From Clostridiales bacterium (lineage in GTDB: Bacteria > Bacillota > Clostridia > Saccharofermentanales > UBA5734), in the NCBI GenBank assembly GCA_007135995.1, contig SLHU01000319.1:1-6260 (forward strand): 6,260 bases of DNA, written 5' to 3'. Made by a program: the position numbers and the translations under genes. The notes beneath the pieces were generated by a model, which saw only the letters and a program-made list of their open reading frames with translations, was not told where the DNA came from and made no database searches. Of the stretch, positions 1-6,035 are shown one piece after another (positions within the stretch are counted from its first letter, which is position 1; each line of letters begins with the position of its first letter).

Positions 1-15
1 AAATTTCTTACCCAT
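1..15 (-). CDS. Possible 5' end of a leftward gene (first five codons only)
   Basis: On the minus strand an ATG at 15-13 is followed by GGT AAG AAA TTT (MGKKF) and then the window ends. It is preceded by AGGTGG (25-20) with a 4-nt gap (CAAA), a plausible ribosome binding site. The gene would be divergent from the ROK regulator, an arrangement in which a ROK repressor often controls its neighbour. Five codons say nothing about function. No convincing minus-strand promoter was found: TATAAA at 55-50 and TATACT at 150-145 both lack a good -35. The call rests only on the start site and could be chance. Confidence 0.3.
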
Positions 16-134
16 TTTGCCACCTGTGTTTTTTGTTATTGGATGAAGGTTTATATTCACATGCATGATTGAAGAATGGCAGGATAGCCGTGACGATCGT
101 CGTTAAAGAAAATGCCAATTCTCGCTGCTGGATT

Positions 135-152
135 TACTATATATAGTATAAT
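135..152 (+). promoter_or_regulatory. AT-rich 14-bp palindrome overlapping a -10-like TATAAT
   Basis: TACTATATATAGTA (135-148) is a perfect 14-bp palindrome. TATAAT at 147-152 overlaps its right end. An alternative -10, TATAGT (142-147), lies 17 bp after TTCTCG (119-124), a poor -35. On the minus strand TATACT (150-145) could serve the leftward gene. The arrangement suits an operator on a promoter, possibly for autoregulation, but low-complexity AT sequence makes palindromes likely by chance. A transcript from here would have a leader of about 170 nt before the ROK start. Confidence 0.35.
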
Positions 153-233
153 AATGTCACTAATGAAACAATACAGCAAAAATATTATGCAATGAAACGT
201 CCGTCACCGCAGTCAGCGACATTGATATTGCTG

Positions 234-245
234 CCGGGCACCCGG
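234..245. repeat. Short GC-rich inverted repeat CCGGG-CA-CCCGG
   Basis: CCGGG (234-238) and CCCGG (241-245) are perfect inverted arms separated by CA, about 85 bp upstream of the ROK start. A 2-nt loop is too tight for the full RNA stem, so this is more likely a protein-binding dyad or a chance palindrome. There is no T-run after it, so it is not a terminator. Confidence 0.3.
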
Positions 246-263
246 ACATGCTGAAAAAAGCCG

Positions 264-292
264 TTTACTTGTCGCAAAGGCGAGCATATCAA
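264..292 (+). promoter_or_regulatory. Weak sigma-A promoter candidate for the ROK gene
   Basis: TTTACT (264-269, 4 of 6 matches to TTGACA) is followed after exactly 17 bp by TATCAA (287-292, 4 of 6 matches to TATAAT). Transcription would begin near 299 and give a leader of about 30 nt, which fits the ROK start better than the upstream TATAAT. A weak promoter is usual for a repressor gene. The match quality is low enough that it could be chance. Confidence 0.3.
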
Positions 293-329
293 CTTCACAG
301 CTAAATGAAGAATAAGGAATCTGCACATT

Positions 330-1628
330 ATGAGTCGATTACAAAATCTTCTGCCGCAAAGGCGTCTGCATAATCAGGCAAGTAACCAGAAAAGCAGTCA
401 GCTTAACAATAAGCTGCTTATTTTAAATGCTTTACGCCATCAGTCACGATCACGCGCGGCACTCGCAGATATGAGCGGGCTCACCCGGGCAGCAATCACA
501 GGCCTGGTTGAACAGCTTATACAATCGGGTCTAATCTGCGAGACAAAGCCTGTCACAGTCAAAGCGGGCAGAAAACCTGTTTTACTGTCAATCCGTCCTG
601 ACTATGCTTCTATTCTTTCACTCAATCTATCGCGCAGAGGCAGCGCCGTTGGTCTTGCTGACTTTTCCGGCAACATTATCTCCAGCAGAAAGCTTCATGA
701 CATAAATCCGGATAATATAGCTTCAGCAACAACACACGCGGTCAATGCATTGCTGGCAGAGAACAATGTGGTCAGCAGACGCATATTAGCCATGGGCATA
801 ACTGCGCCGGGTCCTCTGGACAGAAATGAAGGTGTTATCCTGAATCCTCCGGAGTTTGACCAGTTTCATTATTTTCCAGTTGCAGAAACAATATCCCGGG
901 CTTTTAAGTCAGCTTTTCCGGTCTATCTGGAAAATAATGCTGCCGCGTCAGCAATGGCAGAGTATTATATGGGTTGTGCAGCTCAGTTCAGTCATTTTCT
1001 GGTGCTGACAGTTGATAGTGGTATCGGAGGCGGCCTGTATATTGATCATCAGGCTTATTCTGGATTGAATGGTTTTGGCAGTGAAATAGGCCATACATCA
1101 ATTAATTACACCGGTCCTTTATGCGCCTGCGGCTCGAGAGGCTGTGTAGAGCGTTACGCTTCAATTCCTCAGCTTTTGTCATTCGGCAGATTGAACTGGC
1201 AAAAATGGCTTGCCGAGCTTAATCAAACCAGCTTTTCAGACGATCAGAGTCAACGTAATTTGCTTAATTTATCAGACATGAAAGAACCCCCCGCATCATG
1301 GAAGGAAATCATTGACCGGGCAGAAACAGGTGACTGTCTATGTAAAAGATTAATCCAACAGGAGGCAGATTTTTTATCTATTGCTATGATCAATATTAAA
1401 AATCTGCTGGAACCACAAGCAATTGTAATCAGCGGTGATATTGCTTATAAACCAGCAATCATTCTGGAAAGCATGGATCAATCAGTTAACGGAAAAGGCA
1501 TAACAAGAAATATCCAGCATATCAAGCTGCTGGCTTCAACACTGAATCTGGATGACGGGCTCACGTCCGCCACCGCACTTGTTCTTCAGCATCAAACTCA
1601 AAATGAAGAACTGCTCAGGAGCAAATAA
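330..1628 (+). CDS. ROK-family transcriptional regulator (HTH plus sugar-kinase-like domain)
   Basis: A 432-residue protein with the two-part build of XylR/NagC/Mlc-type regulators. Residues about 25-88 form an N-terminal winged helix-turn-helix (core RAALADMSGLTRAAITGLVE, then the AGRKP wing typical of ROK regulators). Residues about 92-425 form the ROK sugar-kinase-like domain. The zinc-binding signature is complete: E252 and H255 in SEIGH, then C265, C267 and C272 in CACGSRGC, followed by E274. The phosphate-loop-like segment D229-S-G-I-G-G-G is present. At the position of the catalytic aspartate in ROK kinases (ENDANA) this protein has ENNAAA, so N203 replaces Asp. This suggests sugar sensing without kinase activity. 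The start has AAGGA at 314-318, a long 11-nt gap, and an in-frame stop at 306-308. It converges with the isomerase gene. It probably represses the mannosidase and/or HAD promoters; the inducer is unknown. Confidence 0.9.
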   Translation: MSRLQNLLPQRRLHNQASNQKSSQLNNKLLILNALRHQSRSRAALADMSGLTRAAITGLVEQLIQSGLICETKPVTVKAGRKPVLLSIRPDYASILSLNLSRRGSAVGLADFSGNIISSRKLHDINPDNIASATTHAVNALLAENNVVSRRILAMGITAPGPLDRNEGVILNPPEFDQFHYFPVAETISRAFKSAFPVYLENNAAASAMAEYYMGCAAQFSHFLVLTVDSGIGGGLYIDHQAYSGLNGFGSEIGHTSINYTGPLCACGSRGCVERYASIPQLLSFGRLNWQKWLAELNQTSFSDDQSQRNLLNLSDMKEPPASWKEIIDRAETGDCLCKRLIQQEADFLSIAMINIKNLLEPQAIVISGDIAYKPAIILESMDQSVNGKGITRNIQHIKLLASTLNLDDGLTSATALVLQHQTQNEELLRSK

Positions 1629-1762
1629 TGGTTATGGATCTCCAGGCACTTTAAATTCATTGTTTTTGCCACTTTATGTTTTCCTCTATCCATCAGGAAA
1701 CGATTCGGCGATCAGTTATGCATCATACATTTATATGCACCGTTTTCATTTATCATATGTTT
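1629..1762. other. Convergent intergenic region without a clear terminator
   Basis: The ROK and isomerase genes end facing each other across 134 bp. The best hairpin pairs TTTCCT with AGGAAA around a 9-nt loop near 1680-1700, and a weaker one pairs TGCAT with ATGCA near 1719-1739. Neither has a strong stem or a following T-run on either strand. No canonical intrinsic terminator is seen, so termination may be Rho-dependent or imprecise, with overlapping antisense 3' ends. Confidence 0.4.
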
Positions 1763-2455
1763 TCAGGAATCAGATCCAAAAAACTCGTTTTCAAGCATTT
1801 CACATAAAGAATGATACACTGGCAGATGCAGTTCCTGAACTTTGTAGGTTTCAGCTTGAGGTACAGCAATCGTCACATCGCTCCTGACAGTGATGTCCAG
1901 GCCTTTTCGCCCGGTGAGCGCAATGGTCTTGCCACCCATGGCGGTCGCCACTTGTATAGCTCTGATCACATTGAGTGAACTACCTGATGTCGTAATGGCC
2001 ATCAGGACATCATCTGGTTTCATATAACCACTTAGCTGCTGTGCAAAAACCATTACTGGATCAACATCATTCATGAAAGCTGTGAGCAATGCGGTTTCAC
2101 CAGCCAATGTATGCGCCGGCAAAGCACCCTGCAGCCCAGAAATAATCATATCTGCGTCTTCCGGATAAAGCTGCCTGAGGTTTTTTGCCAGCGATTCGTT
2201 TATCTTTCTTTTAATGACAAATGATTTCATTAATTCGCCGACAATATGCTGTGCATCGGAAGCACTGCCGCCGTTACCGCATATATACAGGTGGTTTCCT
2301 GTTGAAAAACATTGTTTAAGTAGTTCAAAAGCACTGTCAATGTCGTTCCTGACTGTTTTCAATTCAGAACATCTGGTTATCAAGTCTTCTAGCATGAGCT
2401 GTGTTGACTGTTTCATTTTGCACCTCGCGAGAATTCTTGTTTTGACAGATGACAT
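1763..2455 (-). CDS. GmhA-like SIS-domain phosphosugar (phosphoheptose) isomerase
   Basis: A 230-residue cytoplasmic SIS-domain protein resembling D-sedoheptulose-7-phosphate isomerase. The phosphosugar-binding motif CGNGGSASDAQHIVGEL spans residues 59-75, and the second motif, TTSGSSLNVIRAI, starts at 155 (TSGNS in most GmhA, here TSGSS). The four active-site or metal residues known from E. coli GmhA (H61, E65, Q172, H180) have counterparts at the same spacings: H70/E74 and Q207/H215 (VQELHLPVYH). This points to a working isomerase rather than a DiaA-like or sensor SIS protein. The family is usually about 190-200 residues; the excess is mostly N-terminal. Two starts are plausible: ATG 2455 with GGAGA 5 nt upstream (chosen), and ATG 2416 with AGGTG 4 nt upstream, giving 217 residues. 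It lies 131 bp after the mannosidase on the same strand and is probably cotranscribed. The true substrate (heptose, mannose or another sugar phosphate) cannot be settled here. Confidence 0.85.
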   Translation of the reverse strand: MSSVKTRILARCKMKQSTQLMLEDLITRCSELKTVRNDIDSAFELLKQCFSTGNHLYICGNGGSASDAQHIVGELMKSFVIKRKINESLAKNLRQLYPEDADMIISGLQGALPAHTLAGETALLTAFMNDVDPVMVFAQQLSGYMKPDDVLMAITTSGSSLNVIRAIQVATAMGGKTIALTGRKGLDITVRSDVTIAVPQAETYKVQELHLPVYHSLCEMLENEFFGSDS

Positions 2456-2586
2456 CTTTTTCTCCGGCCAATGTCGCAGTTATTTGATATCTGATTATCA
2501 CTTATAAACAGTCTGTATGAGGCCCTGCATAAAAGCAAATACACACAAAAGCTAGAAATGGCAAATGACACTCATAATCAGCGTCC
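2456..2586 (-). other. Spacer between mannosidase and isomerase genes
   Basis: This 131-bp gap has no convincing terminator after the mannosidase stop, which favours read-through into the isomerase gene. A weak internal promoter is conceivable on the minus strand (TTGCCA, then a poor TATTTG after 17 bp). A dyad TGATA-N6-TATCA lies at 2485-2500, about 30-45 bp upstream of the isomerase ATG, and could be a regulatory site. GGAGA at 2465-2461 is the ribosome binding site for the 2455 start. Confidence 0.4.
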
Positions 2587-5500
2587 TTATTTATACTGAA
2601 CCTTATAAGTCTTGATCTCATACGGACGATAGTCAAACCTAAATGTCCTGCCCGCAAAGTCAATCCCCTTTATTTCTTGTTCCATCAAATCTGTTTCTGT
2701 CACATTTTTAAATTCAAAGCAACAGGACAAATCCGCCTGGCCACGATTGCCATTGATCTCATGAAATCTCAAAATGACATCGTCGCCATCCCATGCCGGT
2801 TTAACAGTATCCAAAACAAGATCCTCAGATGCGACCGTGAAATATGACTGCTTTGTTACATTTTCTATATTCGCAGGATCTGCATGACCTATGATAACAT
2901 CCGTATTGATCTCATAGCCTTTTTTTGGTACATTGGCCTGCCGCCAGTCACCTTTATGCGGATAAAGCACATATGTGATTGCATGAAGCCCCTGGTCAGC
3001 GGCAGGATCAGGCGAGCCGGTTGAACGAAGCAGCGATATCTCAACTGTGCTTTCCTCTATGCTGTGTCCATACTTGCAGTCATTAAAAACTGTCACACCA
3101 TAATTACCTTCTGACAAATCAACCCATTTATGAGCGACTACCTCAAATTTTTCTTTGTCGTATGGATTATTCGCGATTGTCGGTCTCGCAAAAGAGCCAA
3201 AACCTGTATCACAATATGCATGTGAAGATTCTATAGCCAGATCAAAACCAACTTTCAATAACTTGAACCGTTCCTGCCAGTCGACTGATGTGTCAAATTC
3301 AATACACCCGCTCATATGATTCAATGTGATTTTCTGCTCTATGCTGGACTTGCCACTCTTTTTGCTAAGTAAGAAGCAGGTTCTCAGCCGATTGTTTTCA
3401 ATTAGCTGAAGATGATTATCCCATCCGATGTCAAAAGGACGGCACCTGTATTCTGCGTACAAGTTCCATGCATCTTCCCCTTGTGGTCCATCGTGATAAA
3501 GACAAATATCATTTCCTGATTGCTTAACAACGTCTCTGTTGTTTAACTTATCAAATAACCGGCTGATCTGGCCAGACATTTCCAGCACCATCGCATACCG
3601 CGCTGTTTCAATGACATATCGGCCTGCTTCCCATTTAACACTGGCATCCGGCAGCATCTCAGCTGTCTTTTTTTCTACTCGCTTATCTGATTGCAGATGA
3701 AATGATGCAAATCCAAGCGCGCAGATATTTTGTGCTTTAAAGATAATGGTTGCACGCTGTTCGGATCTGCTCACTTCTTCCGACTGAACGAGCTGGCCTT
3801 TCGCATCTGTCACGCTAATTGATTCGTCCTGACTACAGGGGACGGAAAGTTCGATGACTTCATGTCTCGTCCAGGACAGCGGATTAAAGACAGTGACAGC
3901 AGCAGGACAGCAACTGACCAGTCCTTTATGCCCAGATACTTGCAGCGCAGCTGCTCCCAACTTCTGAAATGAATCATGTATAACAGAATGCGCTGCCTGA
4001 TAGACGTCTTCATACATCGGCTTTGCGTCATCATAGACTTCCTTTATAGAACTGCCGGGAAGAATGTCATGAAACTGAAGCAATAATACTGTCTGCCAGG
4101 CAGCCTTAAGTGTATCAGCCACCTCATGATCTTCCGCCAGACCACTGAAAACAGCTAATTTTTCTGCCGTCTGTAAAAGCTGTTCGCATTTTCTATTAGC
4201 GACTTTACAATCACCGTGCGTTGTAAAGGTGCCTCGATGTGTTTCCAGTGCCATTTCTCCATACCAGACCGGCAAAGAAGCGGACTGTTCTGACAGTTCT
4301 TCGAAAAACTGTTTTGCGGTCACCATTCTGCTCTCAGGCAAAGACGGATACTTGGCAAGCCGTCTGGCGTATTCATACATGTCACGCGTCGGTCCCCCTC
4401 CGCCATCACCCCAGCCGTACGGAAAAATAACATCATATGTTACTTTTTTTTGCAAATTGTTGTCTTGCGCGTATTTAAGCTGAGCCGGCACCGGGTTGCC
4501 GTTATATCCGGACAGCAGTTCGGGTACTGATGCAAGAATGTCTGTCCCGTCAATCCCGCGCCAGCGGAAAGAGCCATAAGGAAATCTGTTGTGTGCCTGC
4601 CAGTGCAGTTTATAACTAAAGAAGTATTTCAGCCCGCTTTTCGAAAGAATCTGAGGCATGTTGGGCTGAAACCCAAATGTATCCGGCAGCCAGCAGATGT
4701 CGCTGCTTTTCCCAAATTCAGACATATAAAACTTGTGTCCATGAAGCAGCTGACGCACCAGAGACTCCCCTGAGGTGACATTGCAGTCTGATTCAACCCA
4801 CATGGGGCCAACCAGTTCCCACTGGCCATCCGCCACTTTTTCTTTTATTTTCGCATACAGCTCAGGGTAGTATTGTTTTGTATACTGATACAGCTGCGGC
4901 TGCGAGCAGGTAAACGTGAATTCCGGAAATTCTTCAGACAAACGCAGCATGTTGGCAAATGAATGACCGCATTTTCGGACAGTGTCTTTTAGCTGCCATA
5001 ACCAGGCCACATCAATATGTGTATGCCCGATCAGCGAAACCCGTCCTTTATTACTGCCGTCATCAATACTGGATAATGCTTCCTTCAGAATGCGATCTGA
5101 ATCAATGACTGATTTTTCCAGCAGCTTGGAATCAACCGATAAGTCCAGATTCATAAGACTCTGGTCGATCGCTTTCATTATCCGAAGTTTGTCGTTTGCC
5201 GCTGAACCTGTGTTGATAATTGACTGTACTGCGGTCAGATCATCCAAACGCCTGGCAATTAGCTCTTCTTCAATAAAATATGTGTCAATCGCCAGTTTCA
5301 AATCAAAGTAGAATGACTCAATCGATTGATTGACGCGCCGAATTTCAGCATAATCAAACCAGGGTTGTTCACTATGATCGGTATAGGTGTTATGGGTAAA
5401 AAGTTCGAGCTCCAGTTCAACTGTTTCACCGAGCCATTCTTGCCTGATGGGTATGCGGTCTCTGTTACGGTCAAGTCCATGATAAACTTCACCGTTAACC

Positions 5501-5784
5501 CGCAGATAGCCCTCCAGATAGGCAATATGGATAAACAAATAATCTTGATAGACTTGATTGCTGACCAGATCATAACTAAAGGTATAACGGGTTTTTAAAA
5601 AAAGTGTTTTATCTTTCGGAAAAATTTCTTTGACTGTCACAGGAAGCCAGCTTGTATCATAATTGTATGTACCTGGATTATGGTAGTCTGCAGTTCTGTA
5701 TTGCCAGCCATCAACCTGACTGATCGGAAAAGCGATCTGATCCTTGAGCTTTTTTAGGTATGTTGCCAAGATCGTTCTATCCAC
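2587..5784 (-). CDS. GH38 alpha-mannosidase, large cytoplasmic type
   Basis: A retaining, zinc-dependent alpha-mannosidase of glycoside hydrolase family 38, 1065 residues from the GTG start, in the size range of the large Ams1-like bacterial enzymes. It hydrolyses terminal alpha-mannosyl residues. There is no signal peptide or membrane segment, so it should act on imported oligosaccharides. An N-terminal beta-rich region covers about 1-245. The catalytic barrel follows, with GHTHIDVAWLW (253-263; zinc ligands H256 and D258), WLPDTFGF (nucleophile D368), ETHRGTFTTHGD (514-525) and LQFHDILPGSS (zinc ligand H572). Beta-sandwich regions run from about 630 to the end. All catalytic residues are present. 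The start is placed at GTG 5784 because AGGGGG (5798-5793) lies 8 nt upstream; the in-frame ATG at 5808 has no ribosome binding site. It is first in a likely operon with the isomerase and is driven by the promoter at 5837-5865. Confidence 0.93.
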   Translation of the reverse strand: MDRTILATYLKKLKDQIAFPISQVDGWQYRTADYHNPGTYNYDTSWLPVTVKEIFPKDKTLFLKTRYTFSYDLVSNQVYQDYLFIHIAYLEGYLRVNGEVYHGLDRNRDRIPIRQEWLGETVELELELFTHNTYTDHSEQPWFDYAEIRRVNQSIESFYFDLKLAIDTYFIEEELIARRLDDLTAVQSIINTGSAANDKLRIMKAIDQSLMNLDLSVDSKLLEKSVIDSDRILKEALSSIDDGSNKGRVSLIGHTHIDVAWLWQLKDTVRKCGHSFANMLRLSEEFPEFTFTCSQPQLYQYTKQYYPELYAKIKEKVADGQWELVGPMWVESDCNVTSGESLVRQLLHGHKFYMSEFGKSSDICWLPDTFGFQPNMPQILSKSGLKYFFSYKLHWQAHNRFPYGSFRWRGIDGTDILASVPELLSGYNGNPVPAQLKYAQDNNLQKKVTYDVIFPYGWGDGGGGPTRDMYEYARRLAKYPSLPESRMVTAKQFFEELSEQSASLPVWYGEMALETHRGTFTTHGDCKVANRKCEQLLQTAEKLAVFSGLAEDHEVADTLKAAWQTVLLLQFHDILPGSSIKEVYDDAKPMYEDVYQAAHSVIHDSFQKLGAAALQVSGHKGLVSCCPAAVTVFNPLSWTRHEVIELSVPCSQDESISVTDAKGQLVQSEEVSRSEQRATIIFKAQNICALGFASFHLQSDKRVEKKTAEMLPDASVKWEAGRYVIETARYAMVLEMSGQISRLFDKLNNRDVVKQSGNDICLYHDGPQGEDAWNLYAEYRCRPFDIGWDNHLQLIENNRLRTCFLLSKKSGKSSIEQKITLNHMSGCIEFDTSVDWQERFKLLKVGFDLAIESSHAYCDTGFGSFARPTIANNPYDKEKFEVVAHKWVDLSEGNYGVTVFNDCKYGHSIEESTVEISLLRSTGSPDPAADQGLHAITYVLYPHKGDWRQANVPKKGYEINTDVIIGHADPANIENVTKQSYFTVASEDLVLDTVKPAWDGDDVILRFHEINGNRGQADLSCCFEFKNVTETDLMEQEIKGIDFAGRTFRFDYRPYEIKTYKVQYK

Positions 5785-5792
5785 AAAAGATA

Positions 5793-5798
5793 CCCCCT
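5793..5798 (-). promoter_or_regulatory. Ribosome binding site deciding the mannosidase start
   Basis: AGGGGG on the minus strand ends 8 nt before GTG (5784-5782). The site lies inside the reading frame if translation began at ATG 5808, whose own upstream sequence (AGTTGAATAAAT) has no Shine-Dalgarno match. This favours the GTG start and removes eight residues (MRNEGVSF) from the longer reading. Confidence 0.75.
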
Positions 5799-5836
5799 CA
5801 TTTCTCATATTTATTCAACTATTTTAATATGTACTT

Positions 5837-5865
5837 GTTATATCAATTTGATTTTTACACGTCAA
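5837..5865 (-). promoter_or_regulatory. Sigma-A promoter of the mannosidase operon
   Basis: On the minus strand TTGACG (5865-5860, 5 of 6 matches) is followed after exactly 17 bp by TATAAC (5842-5837, 5 of 6 matches). Transcription should start near 5830, giving a leader of about 46 nt before the GTG start. The promoter is divergent from the HAD-gene promoter about 110 bp away. Confidence 0.75.
5842..5852. promoter_or_regulatory. Operator-like palindrome within the mannosidase promoter
   Basis: ATCAA-T-TTGAT is a perfect 5-bp-arm inverted repeat with a 1-bp centre. It sits between the -35 and -10 elements of the leftward promoter and touches the -10. A repressor bound here would block RNA polymerase, so it is a candidate site for the ROK protein or another regulator. 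Short AT-rich palindromes also occur by chance. Confidence 0.35.
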
Positions 5866-5956
5866 CCTGAAAATTTCTAAACTTTTCTCTGCAGCGAAAT
5901 ACACACTCGTTCCAATCTTATTATAGTCAGAACATAAGAAGCATCCGATGATTTGA

Positions 5957-6020
5957 TAAATGAGTTATTTTTTGACATGAGCAGCATTCCTATCTATAAT
6001 AGCATTAATTAACTCATTTA
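5957..6020. repeat. 11-bp inverted repeats flanking the HAD-gene promoter
   Basis: TAAATGAGTTA (5957-5967) and TAACTCATTTA (6010-6020) are perfect reverse complements. One lies just upstream of the -35, the other just downstream of the predicted transcription start. Their centres are 53 bp apart, close to five DNA turns. The upstream arm is not transcribed from this promoter, so an RNA hairpin is unlikely. A paired operator bound by a regulator, possibly with DNA looping, is the favoured reading. Confidence 0.5.
5972..6000 (+). promoter_or_regulatory. Perfect consensus sigma-A promoter of the HAD gene
   Basis: TTGACA (5972-5977) and TATAAT (5995-6000) match the sigma-A consensus at all 12 positions with the optimal 17-bp spacer. 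Transcription should begin near 6007, giving a leader of about 29 nt. A promoter this strong on a catabolic-type gene implies tight repression, consistent with the flanking inverted repeats. Confidence 0.88.
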
Positions 6021-6035
6021 ACTACGGAGGCGACC

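Larger units (their letters stand above)
16..329. other. Gene-poor leader upstream of the ROK regulator
   Basis: This 314-bp stretch has no supported gene. It holds a 10-bp palindrome GACGATCGTC (92-101), an AT-rich palindrome overlapping a -10-like TATAAT (135-152), two copies of AATGAAAC (162-169 and 191-198), a GC-rich inverted repeat (234-245) and a weak TTTACT-17-TATCAA promoter candidate (264-292). A frame open from 167 to a TAA at 302-304 contains protein-like sequence (DIDIAAGHPDMLKKAVYLS) but has no start codon with a ribosome binding site. It could be a gene remnant or chance. Confidence 0.5.

Noticed and set aside
192..254. 20-codon frame starting ATG at 192 (MKRPSPQSATLILLPGTRTC)
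   Set aside because: No Shine-Dalgarno before it and no recognisable leader-peptide design; could not be supported as a gene.
1737..1751. cre-like (CcpA) sequence TGAAAACGGTGCAT on the minus strand
   Set aside because: Matches the left half of the cre consensus only, with mismatches in the right half, and lies between convergent 3' ends, not at a promoter.
1552..1887. 111-codon plus-strand open frame overlapping the ROK 3' end and the isomerase 3' end
   Set aside because: It overlaps two clear genes in other frames or strand, has no recognisable domain and no ribosome binding site; it is a chance frame.
2214..2507. 97-codon plus-strand frame opposite the isomerase gene
   Set aside because: Antisense shadow of a gene with intact active-site motifs; no family resemblance.
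3810..5598. Several short open frames on both strands within the mannosidase gene
   Set aside because: All lie inside the GH38 coding region in other frames and none shows a domain or translation signals.
5916..5939. TCTTAT/ATAAGA inverted repeat with 12-nt loop between the divergent promoters
   Set aside because: Six AT-rich pairs around a long loop; too weak for a hairpin and likely chance, though it lies in the regulatory region.
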